Of a DNA stretch of 53,967 bases, positions 37,754 to 47,426 are shown piece after piece (position 1 is the first letter of the stretch; each line of letters starts with the position of its first letter). The stretch lies in assembly GCF_024282095.1 (NCBI RefSeq), contig NZ_JAMWZS010000017.1, positions 1 to 53,967 on the forward strand, read 5' to 3'. The notes below the pieces were generated by a model that saw only the letters and a program-made list of their open reading frames with translations, was not told the DNA's origin and did not search any database. The stretch comes from Nitrosomonas sp. Lineage in GTDB: Bacteria > Pseudomonadota > Gammaproteobacteria > Burkholderiales > Nitrosomonadaceae. A program made the position numbers and the translations under genes.

Positions 37754-39274
37754 TTATCCCTTCGATACGAAAGGAGCAAAAAAATAGGCGCGACGACGCA
37801 ATCCTCGATTCAATAGTACTTTATCAAATTGGTTTAATGGCTTCACCAGCATCAATCCCGGCACGTAGCCCAGCAACATTACAGTAAGCCCCCACCATGC
37901 CCCCAATTCATGTTCAATCATACAACCGATAATTGCCAACAATACAGTTATACCAAAGCCACGCAAAATACCCAACCAATCTAGCTTCATACGCCCAGCT
38001 TGGCGGTTTAACCAAAATAAAGTCAGGCTATTCAACAACCACACACTGAGCACAATTCCACTAGCCACCCCAATCAATCCCCAATTCGAGCCAACAACAA
38101 CCGCTAACGGTGACATCACAGACAATAAGCTAAAATACTTTAACTGACGAGTGTATGGGAATATCTGCATGATCATGATAACTAGTTGTCCCTGGCTGGT
38201 AGCACCCAAACCCAGCAGCATAATCAGCATAAGCATACCCGCATCAACAAAGCGCCCACTACTAGCCACCATGATGAGCGAATCACCTGCGACAACTATC
38301 GCTGCCATACAAACAGTAATGACAAGCAAATTACTCTTCCACAACAGCGCCATGCCTTGCTTAACCACGTCAATCTCTCCAGCCACATAGCGAGAAATTA
38401 GCATAGGCCGAATAATATTAGCCAGCAGCTTAGCAGGCAAATAGCGTCCGATCATCAATAACAACTGCTGTAGAAAGGCAAACATACCAGCTGCTTCAAG
38501 CCCTAGCGTATGCGACACAAGGATACGGAGCGCGCCAAAGCTTGCGATGGCCCGTAGCAAATTAACCCCAGCCATATGCCACGCAAAGCTAAGTATCTCA
38601 TATATACTTATCTTTAAATTACCCTTATCGGGCAAGGCGCGCAATTTTTTCATTAAGAAAAACTCAGCTAATAAAAAGCAGCCTAGCGATACAACCAAAT
38701 CTACCCAAAGTAAATATTCCAAAGTCAGATGCTCAGCAATTACCAACACGGCTATTCCAATTAAACGCCCTAAAGGCATAAGGGCATGAATTAATTGCGA
38801 CCATCGCTGCTCCAGAAGACACTCGAGCATTTCCGCGGCATAGCGAAAACCAATAACGGTAATGATGAGTCCTACTGCTAGAAAGGTAGCATCCTTCTGC
38901 GGCACACTAAAGCCCATCCATGCAGCGATATCGGACCAGAAGGTAGCGATTAATGCCGCCCACGCTACCATAATAGCCAGTCGAATTAGAGTCATCCAGC
39001 GAACAAACCATATTAGATCACCCGGTGCTCCTCGTGCTGCTAGCTCTGGCAGATAGCGCCGAACCGCGTCCAACATACCTAATGAGCTCAGCGGCACCAT
39101 CATTTCTACCATTCCCCACAGAACCATATAAGTTCCATAGTCTATCGGCATTAATAAACGTACCAACCATAGTGTGAGTATCAGGGAAGCAATCGCTTGC
39201 GCAGTTCGTCCCAGTAGAAAATGCTGAATAGCTTGGCGAAAACGTTTGCCAGAATAGAGATCAGAATTATTCAA
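37754..39274 (-). CDS. Polysaccharide flippase (MATE/MVF-like, Wzx-type)
   Basis: The 506-residue protein has about twelve to fourteen hydrophobic segments spread over its length, begins with a short basic tail and QHFLLGRTAQAIASLILTLWLV, and has the PIDYGTYMVLWGM type of segment near the N-terminus, all features of Wzx/polysaccharide-biosynthesis exporters. It probably flips undecaprenyl-linked repeat units across the inner membrane. Its ATG overlaps the stop of the upstream glycosyltransferase by 4 bp. No fold was tested. Confidence 0.82.
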   Translation of the reverse strand: MNNSDLYSGKRFRQAIQHFLLGRTAQAIASLILTLWLVRLLMPIDYGTYMVLWGMVEMMVPLSSLGMLDAVRRYLPELAARGAPGDLIWFVRWMTLIRLAIMVAWAALIATFWSDIAAWMGFSVPQKDATFLAVGLIITVIGFRYAAEMLECLLEQRWSQLIHALMPLGRLIGIAVLVIAEHLTLEYLLWVDLVVSLGCFLLAEFFLMKKLRALPDKGNLKISIYEILSFAWHMAGVNLLRAIASFGALRILVSHTLGLEAAGMFAFLQQLLLMIGRYLPAKLLANIIRPMLISRYVAGEIDVVKQGMALLWKSNLLVITVCMAAIVVAGDSLIMVASSGRFVDAGMLMLIMLLGLGATSQGQLVIMIMQIFPYTRQLKYFSLLSVMSPLAVVVGSNWGLIGVASGIVLSVWLLNSLTLFWLNRQAGRMKLDWLGILRGFGITVLLAIIGCMIEHELGAWWGLTVMLLGYVPGLMLVKPLNQFDKVLLNRGLRRRAYFFAPFVSKG

Positions 39275-40488
39275 ATCGTCTGCCCAAGTAATTCTTGGTA
39301 TTTTGACTCCACCAAATCAGCTATCACGTCATAGGTACGATTCTCCCGTACCCACTTCGGTCCTTTTGCCGCCATGGCTCGCGCACTCTCAGGATCATCT
39401 AATAAACAACAAACTTCTTCAGCAAAAGCTTGCTCACTCCATGGAATACATCTTCCAACGCCACTTGCTTCCATTACTTGACGCTGCTCAGGGTGCTCGT
39501 TAGCCACAATGCATTTGGCCATAGCCATATATTCAATAAGTTTGGTGGGGGAAGTAGAAAGTAAAACAGGTATCGGGTAGAAAGGTGAGAAACAAATATC
39601 TGCTCGTTTCACCAACTCCCAAGCCTGCTCCATAGGTAAAAAACCTGTTATGGTTACGGCATCCGACAACCCTAATCGAGATATTTCCTTTTCGACCGCT
39701 TGGCGATCACTCGATAGCTGACCATCTCCCACATATAATAGCCGGGCATCAGGATAGTTCGATCGCACTTGCTGAAGCACACGCACCAGCATTTCTGATT
39801 GACGCAACTTCATGATAATCCCAAGATGAAGTAATACAGGTGCATTTGTGTTCGGTGCAACAGCATCTTCAGGTTTGCCTACTTGGTCAGCTCGAATGCC
39901 CATAGGAACTGGAGTCATCTTAGCAAAAGAAATACCTTGTTGCGCTACATCCTCCTTCATACGCACGCTTTGTACGAAGACATGATCAGCTAGTGGCAAA
40001 ATAATCTTATAAAGCAGAATCCTGATAGTCTGCCCCTTGAACCAAACTAAACGGTAATGAGGCACGATCCGGTTACGCGCCTGATGTAGCTTGGATTCTG
40101 CAAATGGATAGGACATCCAGTAAATAAAACGAGCATTAGTCAGACGGGCTGCTAGCCAAGCAATCAAACTAGCAAAAAACTTATCACGTACCTGGATCAC
40201 ATCATACTGACCTTTAATGGCAAGCGGGAGGATCATGAAATCCCCCCACATGCCTAACAGATTATCATTTATTATTCGACCCAGTAACCCCTTATATCTA
40301 CTTCGCGGTGTAAGATACACAGTATTATTCAACCAATTTGTTGGCGAAGAAATACTGAGCGCTTCCGGTCCTCGCTGCATCAGCCAATCGATCTGATGAC
40401 CTCGCATTGGCATCTGCTTAGCGAATAATTCCACTACATCTGCACGAAATGGCGGGAAACGATCTTCTACAATATAGAGCATCTTCAT
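39271..40488 (-). CDS. GT4-type glycosyltransferase
   Basis: The 405-residue protein is GT-B. The N-terminal half has YIVEDRFPPFRADVVELFAKQ and WMSYPFAESKL; the C-terminal half has LLYVGDGQLSSD, SDAVTITGFLPMEQAWELVKRADICFSPF and SPTKLIEYMAMAKCIVA, the donor-binding part with a PTKLIEYMA motif in place of EGxPxxxLEA. It is translationally coupled to the flippase gene by a 4 bp overlap, which suggests action on the same lipid-linked unit. Confidence 0.85.
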   Translation of the reverse strand: MKMLYIVEDRFPPFRADVVELFAKQMPMRGHQIDWLMQRGPEALSISSPTNWLNNTVYLTPRSRYKGLLGRIINDNLLGMWGDFMILPLAIKGQYDVIQVRDKFFASLIAWLAARLTNARFIYWMSYPFAESKLHQARNRIVPHYRLVWFKGQTIRILLYKIILPLADHVFVQSVRMKEDVAQQGISFAKMTPVPMGIRADQVGKPEDAVAPNTNAPVLLHLGIIMKLRQSEMLVRVLQQVRSNYPDARLLYVGDGQLSSDRQAVEKEISRLGLSDAVTITGFLPMEQAWELVKRADICFSPFYPIPVLLSTSPTKLIEYMAMAKCIVANEHPEQRQVMEASGVGRCIPWSEQAFAEEVCCLLDDPESARAMAAKGPKWVRENRTYDVIADLVESKYQELLGQTI

Positions 40489-40593
40489 GGTAATTTCTCT
40501 GCCTCCTGTGAGCAGGCACTCGGCATATTCGACTTAACAAAATTAATTTCTGTTAAAAATATCAGTATAGTTCTCTAAAGATGAGACATAGCG

Positions 40594-41595
40594 TTAACGA
40601 TAACCTAAACGATGATTCATGTTGCCACCAATGCGTTCAAAGAAATCTAGCTCTTCTCCATTGAGCTCAGTTAGCCAACGCTCATCTAGCCGTATTCCTT
40701 TTCCAGGAGAAAATTTTGTATAATTGCCATTGACAAGATGCCGTGTGGATTGGGCGAGATCAAGCATGTTCGGTTCGAAAGAAATTCCAGCAAAATCACA
40801 CAATAGCTGACCAGCTTTTCTCGGATCAGATGCAATATCTTCATATCGTATTTTGAGTAGACTACCCGGAGTGATATGGCTTTCTAGCAAGGGCAGCGCA
40901 CGACGGTAATAGCTTAGCCATCCATGCACACTTTCAAATTGACTGCGCCCACTAGAACGGCGTGAAAGATAAACTCCTCTTCCATCACGAATCAGCAGTA
41001 TTACTTTGACAAGGTCTGGCCAACGCTGATGCAACTCAATCGCTTCGCGAAAAACTTTAGATGAATCTACAATGATAGATTTGTTCCAGCAACTAGAAAT
41101 CTCTCGATATAAATTCATCTTATTATGAAGCGCCTTAAGCAATGTAGGCGGTATAGGAAAGTCCTTACGTAAGCCATGCGGCAAGTGATCCCGAATTTCC
41201 ATCCACGCCTTACGTAAGTTAATTGCCAAACGATATGCAGGCTTTTGCTGCTGATAGTCAATCTCATTAAAGGCAATAATATCCCATAACTTGAGTTTAT
41301 ATGGATCCTTTATTAGATCAATACCTTGAAATGCTAAAACAGCATCAAAAATCTTTCGCCACTGTACGCAAACACGCAACTTATCACCACAACTACATGT
41401 GGCATTCAAACTAATGGCTTTGCCCAAAAGATCGACTTCTCCCAACGAAGCGATTTTGGAGTGCCCCCCCAAAAACATATCAGTCAGAGTAGAACCACTG
41501 CGCGCTGCGGAACAAATATATAGAACGCGAAAATCATCCTGAGCATTCCTTTTTGCCTGATCATAATTAGGATATATCATTTTAGGTATTCCCAT
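40594..41595 (-). CDS. Sulfotransferase family protein
   Basis: The 333-residue protein has a 5'-phosphosulfate-binding loop YICSAARSGSTLTDMFLGGH near 25-45 and a 3'-phosphate motif LLIRDGRGVYLSRRSSGRS near 200, both needed for PAPS binding, and C-terminal DERWLTELNGEELDFFERIGG. A CSCGDKLRVCVQW cysteine cluster near 66-79 is unusual for the family and may bind metal or a disulfide. It resembles sulfotransferases that act on polysaccharides. Confidence 0.8.
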   Translation of the reverse strand: MGIPKMIYPNYDQAKRNAQDDFRVLYICSAARSGSTLTDMFLGGHSKIASLGEVDLLGKAISLNATCSCGDKLRVCVQWRKIFDAVLAFQGIDLIKDPYKLKLWDIIAFNEIDYQQQKPAYRLAINLRKAWMEIRDHLPHGLRKDFPIPPTLLKALHNKMNLYREISSCWNKSIIVDSSKVFREAIELHQRWPDLVKVILLIRDGRGVYLSRRSSGRSQFESVHGWLSYYRRALPLLESHITPGSLLKIRYEDIASDPRKAGQLLCDFAGISFEPNMLDLAQSTRHLVNGNYTKFSPGKGIRLDERWLTELNGEELDFFERIGGNMNHRLGYR

Positions 41596-41636
41596 CTTTA
41601 ATTATTCAATAAATCGACTCTCTCACAATGAGTACA

Positions 41637-42560
41637 TCATGATCTATTATTTGTTTCAAAACCCCAGCGACACAAAGTATCTCTCTGCACATCATGCACT
41701 ATCTTCAATTCCACTTCGGTCCAACTACGAGTCCATGCTTCCTGTTTTGGCGCGAGATGCAAGGATTCTATGACATTCCAAAACGCGACATCTTTTTGTG
41801 TAGCTACCCCCATAAAATCCAAGATACGTTGTAATTGCTCACACGGGTTGCGCAGAAGTTCATCATATCGCACTTCCAATAGGTGATTACTCTGAATCAG
41901 CGCAGTTCCTTGCTCCAGTGTTTGCATTTCCTCAACCCAATTTCGTGCTGCAAGTTCCAATGGATTAGAACCCGCTACAACCATTTGTTGGGGTGTTTTG
42001 CCAGCCCAATACAAGATGTGGTCATTCCACCAAGCTACTCGCAGCGAAGAATAAGCCACTCCACGACCATCCCTAATTAGATGAATATATTTTGCATCAG
42101 GAAAAATTTGTTTAAGAAGTGGTATACGACGATTGTTGGCAGTACGTTTGGTCAACAATACCTCGTTACGAGAAGTCTGGCGAATACATTCAAATTTATC
42201 CTGCAAGCATCCAGCCATTTGAGGCTGCAAGCGATAATCACCTGTAGGTATTAGAGGAATACCGCAACTGGTATATACCGATTCAGCCTCTGAGGGAGTT
42301 GGTACAATAGAATGCAGCCATTTACGTCGTTCATTAAAGTAAGCATTACCTTGCTCTTTAAACCAAGTTTGGCGTTTATACTCTGGAAACTGATTGAGTA
42401 TATATTGCAAATAGGCCAGAAATGGCCAATTAGGATATCGCTTTTGGTAATTACTTAAATACGCTACACCCCGATGGGTAGATAGTATCTTGTAAAGTAG
42501 CGTAGTACCAGAACGACCTGCACCAAGAAGGAATACTACGCGCGCCCCTCTTTTGCTCAT
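41637..42560 (-). CDS. Sulfotransferase family protein
   Basis: The 307-residue protein has the P-loop-like VVFLLGAGRSGTTLLYKILSTH near 8-29 and HLIRDGRGVAYSSLRVAW near 159, plus the conserved NWVEEMQTLEQG and LEVRYDELLRNP near the C-terminus, where sulfotransferases bind the acceptor. Its nearest neighbour on the upstream side is another sulfotransferase. The two are similar in layout but not closely in sequence, so they may act on different positions. Confidence 0.82.
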   Translation of the reverse strand: MSKRGARVVFLLGAGRSGTTLLYKILSTHRGVAYLSNYQKRYPNWPFLAYLQYILNQFPEYKRQTWFKEQGNAYFNERRKWLHSIVPTPSEAESVYTSCGIPLIPTGDYRLQPQMAGCLQDKFECIRQTSRNEVLLTKRTANNRRIPLLKQIFPDAKYIHLIRDGRGVAYSSLRVAWWNDHILYWAGKTPQQMVVAGSNPLELAARNWVEEMQTLEQGTALIQSNHLLEVRYDELLRNPCEQLQRILDFMGVATQKDVAFWNVIESLHLAPKQEAWTRSWTEVELKIVHDVQRDTLCRWGFETNNRS

Positions 42561-42655
42561 AATTCCCTCCGATAAATTCGCTCTAAACTCTTCTCAGTAA
42601 TATCCCTCAACAACACAACCATATAGCGCATTAACATAGCAAACACAGCTAATCC

Positions 42656-43528
42656 TCACTTTGCTTTATTATGTAATGCCTTCCAGCTTGGCCAAGGCAA
42701 ATCCTCTCTCCCAAGCTGAAGCGACAATTCACGCATATCATCAGCTAGCATGTTTTGCAAATGTATCTTAGTATCGTCACGCATTGGTGGAATAACCTGA
42801 CGTAAGTCTATCTGGTTATATTTGCGACGCAAACGACGAACTAAATCACTTTTCTTGGTTGTTTCAACTATTTCACTAGCCCCTATAGATCGCCCGAGCT
42901 TCCCTAACCGCTTTAGAAAGTAATCTATTCTGGTATTTTTTATGACTAGACTTTCATTTATTTTTTTTTCCAGAAACCAGGATTGATAGTCTTCCGATAT
43001 GCCTAGGAAGCGATACAAATTCAATGCTTGACCGAGAGGATCATCACGAATATCCTCCTGAAAAATCACCAAAATCTGATTGCGCGGAAATACAGCAAGC
43101 CAACGAACGAGCTGCTGTGCGTAACTTGATTGCACTAAATACATGGGATTGTTCATTAACCCGTTTTCAAATTCAAGATTCTGACCAGTTACATGACCAA
43201 GCCTGACTTCATGCAGATGATTTGAATAAGCACGTTCTATCGGGTCGCGTAGGGAAAGTACGATTCGCATATTTGGATTATAAAGAAACACTCGCTCAGG
43301 CGTATCGGTATCCGAAAAATATGAAGGAGATACTTCACCTATCATCTTTACAGGGTCAATTTCCCCCACATGCCTTTCATACCACTCATACCCGAAGTTA
43401 TAGTAGTATGAGAAAAAATCAATCTCTTTTCCTGGGAGGACCGCCACCTCTGGATGATCAGAAAGGACACGGTGCACCCAAGTAGATGCGCATTTCTGCG
43501 CACCAATGCCTATGAAATTAATTTTCAT
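42656..43528 (-). CDS. Sulfotransferase domain protein
   Basis: The 290-residue protein has NFIGIGAQKCASTWVHRVLSDHP as its PAPS 5' loop, then LPGKEIDFFSYYYNFGYEWYERHVG and the 3'-phosphate motif LSLRDPIERAYSNHLHEVR. This layout resembles the NST/OST group, like the sulfotransferase at the far end of the locus. ATG 43528 is chosen because the longer frame to 43606 adds residues unlike any family N-terminus. It is one of four in this locus. Confidence 0.84.
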   Translation of the reverse strand: MKINFIGIGAQKCASTWVHRVLSDHPEVAVLPGKEIDFFSYYYNFGYEWYERHVGEIDPVKMIGEVSPSYFSDTDTPERVFLYNPNMRIVLSLRDPIERAYSNHLHEVRLGHVTGQNLEFENGLMNNPMYLVQSSYAQQLVRWLAVFPRNQILVIFQEDIRDDPLGQALNLYRFLGISEDYQSWFLEKKINESLVIKNTRIDYFLKRLGKLGRSIGASEIVETTKKSDLVRRLRRKYNQIDLRQVIPPMRDDTKIHLQNMLADDMRELSLQLGREDLPWPSWKALHNKAK

Positions 43529-43627
43529 TTCTATAATAACGACATATGAATTATTTAACCCATCATCTTGGGGATGAAGCTGGAAAACTATTCCAAAAGA
43601 GAACAAATCCGCTATTCATCATAGCTA

Positions 43628-44203
43628 TTATTTCTCTCCATAAAAATATGTTGCTATTGAAAAATAAGTTTTATCCCATAAATCAATCCCACACGAAATC
43701 TCCTTGAAATCTTCCATCCATATCCTTAATCCGTCTGGGCTAGCACGCCAATAATCTTTTGGAGCTTCGTGATAGGGATAAAGCCATGGTAATTGAACCC
43801 ATATTTTTCCACCAGGCTTTAGAACTCTCTTGAGTTCACTTATGGCTTTCAAAGGATAAGGAACATGCTCCAATATTGATATACAGACCACGGCATCAAA
43901 ACTTTCGTTCTCAAAGGGCAAATCATGAATATCGTAATGATAATCAATGAAATCACGCATATCAAACTTGTCAACACTTACCCAATTAGGTCCATATTTT
44001 TTACCTACATTATCTTTTACCCCAATTTGCAGGCATGATTTACTTTCACAGCTTTCGATAAATTCTTCAAATATCCTTTTATATTGAACACTCCCACCTG
44101 TTCTACCTAACTTGATTGCAGCTCGCTTGTATTGGATGAGGTAATACACAAATGGTGAAAGGATTCTCAATCTCGAATATATATTTTTCAACATGTTTTT
44201 CAT
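43628..44203 (-). CDS. SAM-dependent class I methyltransferase
   Basis: A 191-residue protein with the Methyltransf_11 pattern: SVDKFDMRDFIDYHYDIHDLPFENESFDAVVCISILEHVPYPLKAISELKRVLKPGG-type core, then a C-terminal WLYPYHEAPKDYWRASPDGL segment often seen in capsule and EPS loci. The glycine-rich motif I is short (LQIGVKDNVG), so SAM binding may be atypical. It might methylate a sugar of the EPS; the substrate is unknown. Confidence 0.72.
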   Translation of the reverse strand: MKNMLKNIYSRLRILSPFVYYLIQYKRAAIKLGRTGGSVQYKRIFEEFIESCESKSCLQIGVKDNVGKKYGPNWVSVDKFDMRDFIDYHYDIHDLPFENESFDAVVCISILEHVPYPLKAISELKRVLKPGGKIWVQLPWLYPYHEAPKDYWRASPDGLRIWMEDFKEISCGIDLWDKTYFSIATYFYGEK

Positions 44204-44398
44204 TCTCTTCTCCTATCATTAACCGCATAAAAAATCATTCATTTCCACGAAAAAACAAGTTGATCAAAACGATATTCCCTGGAATTGCTTCAATCACTTC
44301 GGCCATGCCTATCCTCCAATAGCAAATTTTCGTAAGAACTAGTCACATCCCTTATTCGTACGATAAAACTTTTGTAATGTTCGCAAAATCTTTGCTTT

Positions 44399-45928
44399 TC
44401 ATGATCCATTCATCTTCTCATAGCTCTTTATGAAACGTGACCAGTATGCTGCCTGACCAAGCATGAACATCATAAGGAATTGAATCGGATTGGAATAGAA
44501 ATGAAAATTTTTGTATGGTAACGTTATAGCAAGTAATAGCAAACCAATTGCACCTACTCTGAGGAAAATACGATGAATCTCTGGAACAGCTTCATTCCTA
44601 GCACCCCGGCTAGAAACTTGCACACCAGATATTAATACAAGAAGAAAAACTAAATGCCCTAAGATGCCTATCTCCCAAAGTAGAATAACAGAGGAAAATG
44701 TGTTCAATTGATAGGGAAAACGATTTACTAACTCGCCAGTACCGATTCTACTGGCAAATGTTGCTCCCATACCATAACCAAATAAGCTGTGCTGTATATC
44801 GCCACTCATGACGTTAATATCCCACCAGTTCACTAAGTGATTAATACGCCCCAATTGACGCCCATTTGAAGATTCCGTTTCCGGACTTAATGCTCTCATT
44901 ACACGATCATAAGTTGAAGTAGCTTGATTCTTGTTGAATGTATGTGTTGAAATCTCTCCGTAGTGAAGCTTTTCATAAACCATAAAAATGCCACCGACCA
45001 ACAAGAGTGCACCAATCATAACAACAACCGATTCTATGGGGCGCCGTAATAACTCTTTACGATAATACAGACCAATAACAATCGGCAACAGCATAACTGC
45101 TGCCTTAACTTCCGCCAAAGCTATCGTGCCAAGACTCGTTACTACGACCAGCACCATCCACATACCACGCAATTTCCCTTCACGCCATAGCGCTATGGCA
45201 GTCAGCATCGCGATCAGCAACATTATAGCCATAGCGGCACTATCACCGCCACCTTCAATAGTGCCTTGAAACGTACCAATCACAGCATCCCAAGGAGAAA
45301 GTCGCACACTCTTTTTAGCCACAAAGAAATATTGATAAATTGCCATTGGAAGTTGCATAACCGCCACAACCATAAGAGCCTTCCATAATTGCACCAGCAT
45401 TTCCTGACGAACTAAACCCAACATAAAGACAAGCATTAATGGCCACATAAATAGGTAATGACGAGATGCATTCACAAATTCCGAGAATTTAGGTTGATCA
45501 ATTATGGTAGAGAAAGTTATTAACAGAAGAAAGGTAGCAGGCCAGAAAAAATCCTTTGAAATTGGAGCTGCCAGTATATTGGCTTTGCTACGTAGCAGGT
45601 GGAGTAACACAGGTAACAATAGCGCCGCACTCACCAAGACAGTAAACCATTGAAGCTGCGAAAATCGTATAAAGTAGGCACTCGGCCCAGTGATCAAGAA
45701 TGCCGCCAAAAATATAATCCATACTGTCCAGCCAGCAGGAGCAGCAAGGACAAAAAAAAGACCATACAGAGCTAGCAAAGCGATCAAAAGAATTACGTTA
45801 CCGAACGCTGCAAATATACCACTTAATACTGATAGAAATAAAACACCAGTAACTAGAAGGGCAATAGGCAGTGCTCTTGAGTTCAGACTACTACTAGACA
45901 TTAGTAAAATTGGTACTTTTACGCTCAT
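44399..45928 (-). CDS. O-antigen ligase/polymerase-like membrane protein
   Basis: The 509-residue protein has about ten to twelve hydrophobic segments and a large periplasmic loop (about 320-400) with SLFGYGMGATFASRIG, the pattern of the Wzy/WaaL (Wzy_C) family. In an EPS locus it probably polymerises the repeat units at the periplasmic face of the inner membrane. The start at ATG 45928 is unsure because no good ribosome binding site is seen. A 660 bp non-coding gap separates it from epsI upstream. Confidence 0.75.
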   Translation of the reverse strand: MSVKVPILLMSSSSLNSRALPIALLVTGVLFLSVLSGIFAAFGNVILLIALLALYGLFFVLAAPAGWTVWIIFLAAFLITGPSAYFIRFSQLQWFTVLVSAALLLPVLLHLLRSKANILAAPISKDFFWPATFLLLITFSTIIDQPKFSEFVNASRHYLFMWPLMLVFMLGLVRQEMLVQLWKALMVVAVMQLPMAIYQYFFVAKKSVRLSPWDAVIGTFQGTIEGGGDSAAMAIMLLIAMLTAIALWREGKLRGMWMVLVVVTSLGTIALAEVKAAVMLLPIVIGLYYRKELLRRPIESVVVMIGALLLVGGIFMVYEKLHYGEISTHTFNKNQATSTYDRVMRALSPETESSNGRQLGRINHLVNWWDINVMSGDIQHSLFGYGMGATFASRIGTGELVNRFPYQLNTFSSVILLWEIGILGHLVFLLVLISGVQVSSRGARNEAVPEIHRIFLRVGAIGLLLLAITLPYKNFHFYSNPIQFLMMFMLGQAAYWSRFIKSYEKMNGS

Positions 45929-46591
45929 AATTAACTATTGATATTACGAAGTAGTACTGTTACTCTGAACAATTAAGGGTAGAAATATTCTCAGTAGAAA
46001 TTGCGGCACTTCAAATCTAACGATAAGGAAATACGATAAGATCGTGTGCACACGCACAAATGGTACATCCCAGGTGACTTGGGCTACTTATTTTACTTAG
46101 CTATCAATTTCAACACCATATTTGAATTTCAAAAAATTTAGATTGAATCTGTAATACAGAAATAATGAAGCCTCATCTGAGCTATAATGATATCAATACA
46201 AGTTCTTGCTTCCCCTTCTATCACTCATCAATTGCGCGAAGGGGTTTATATATATGTAGTGGTATTTTTATGTTCCATTCCCAATCAACAAATAGAATCA
46301 AGAGCTGTACCAGATTTCTCCTAACATAGTTCATTAACAAAATAGGATGAATTGTACAAAAAGTTCGTCTATAGTTAGATAAAATAGTGACAGCTTTGGC
46401 ACATTACAACGATATGCTTTCTTCATCTCCCTAAAACATCTACTCATTTTCTATCTTCTGCCTTACAACACGAACGAAAGCCTTATATCAGCAATATCAG
46501 ATCCCTAATTTAATTAAGTAACATAAAATACTCAAGATGTCTTTCAAGTTATATTTGTTGTTACTCATTCATATATGTTGAATTTACTATT
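45929..46591. other. AT-rich non-coding gap within the EPS locus
   Basis: The 663 bp gap holds no credible ORF on either strand. CCCCTTC (46212-46218) and GAAGGGG (46238-46244) form a 7-bp stem with a 19-nt loop followed by TTTATAT on the plus strand, which could be a weak terminator or RNA element. A promoter for the ligase gene must lie here if epsI and the ligase are not co-transcribed. Confidence 0.5.
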
Positions 46592-47278
46592 TTATGTTTC
46601 AAAAGCCCCTATTAATCTAATACGTTCCCTAGTACCAATTATTGATAGCAAATTCTGTATAAAAGTAGTTTGAAGACGATAGGCACTATCTTCATCACGT
46701 GATATGGAAGATATACGCACCAACATCCCATCAGGCACACTTCCGGTCAGACCATAACGTAGTTGCTGCAACTTCTGATCAAAACCAGGTAACACTGCTT
46801 TATTACCAATCGTAACCCAGTAGATAATCGGTTCATTTCTATTACCTTTAACTGCTAGCAAACGTTTAATCGGTAATTTTCCATATTGTGTAAGTAGCTC
46901 ATCTGATAGAGTCTTCACTATCTCGAAGCCTTGTACGTAATAGCATACTTCGGGCTTATGTACTGCTAAATTGTCGCTCTGATCTCCCCCGTATGCTACA
47001 GAAAGCATGATATGTTCACCCAGAGAATTAACGTAGGTTCTTGCCAATGTTTGGTTGTATATCTTGTCAAGATTAGCTTGTGTTTCAGCATCAACTTGAA
47101 GTGGTAGAATTGATTTATCAATTTTCCAATCCTCAAACGTCTCAGGAATCATGACCTCAAGATTGATCTCTTCCTGCTGATCGGCAATCTTTATAGTTGG
47201 AGTCAGGGCCATAGTTAAAGCACCGGATGACACCATTAATACTCCCATAGTAATACTTATAACTAACGATTTTCTCAT
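46592..47278 (-). CDS. epsI: Exosortase-associated protein EpsI
   Basis: A 228-residue exported protein with an N-terminal hydrophobic anchor (about 5-25) followed by an EpsI-type domain (DUF3485) with PETFEDWKID, the YVNSLGEHIMLSVAYGGDQSD block, HKPEVCYYVQGFEI and an acidic end. EpsI-type proteins are found fused or adjacent to exosortases and are thought to take part in their function. Here it is a separate gene 148 bp after the exosortase, at the downstream end of the eps core. Confidence 0.88.
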   Translation of the reverse strand: MRKSLVISITMGVLMVSSGALTMALTPTIKIADQQEEINLEVMIPETFEDWKIDKSILPLQVDAETQANLDKIYNQTLARTYVNSLGEHIMLSVAYGGDQSDNLAVHKPEVCYYVQGFEIVKTLSDELLTQYGKLPIKRLLAVKGNRNEPIIYWVTIGNKAVLPGFDQKLQQLRYGLTGSVPDGMLVRISSISRDEDSAYRLQTTFIQNLLSIIGTRERIRLIGAFET

Positions 47279-47426
47279 TGCTTTCCCCCTCTGTCATAAA
47301 AACAACACAATTCGATCTTTATGAACAAGCTAAATCACATCAGACTGCAACTATCAAATATATTTACACACAACAGATGCTTAATATAATATCATCAGAT
47401 AGTTAGCAATAATTACAAAAAGACCA

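Noticed and set aside
46395-46420. TGGCAC as a sigma-54 promoter -24 element
   Set aside because: No GC at the required -12 position follows at the correct spacing.
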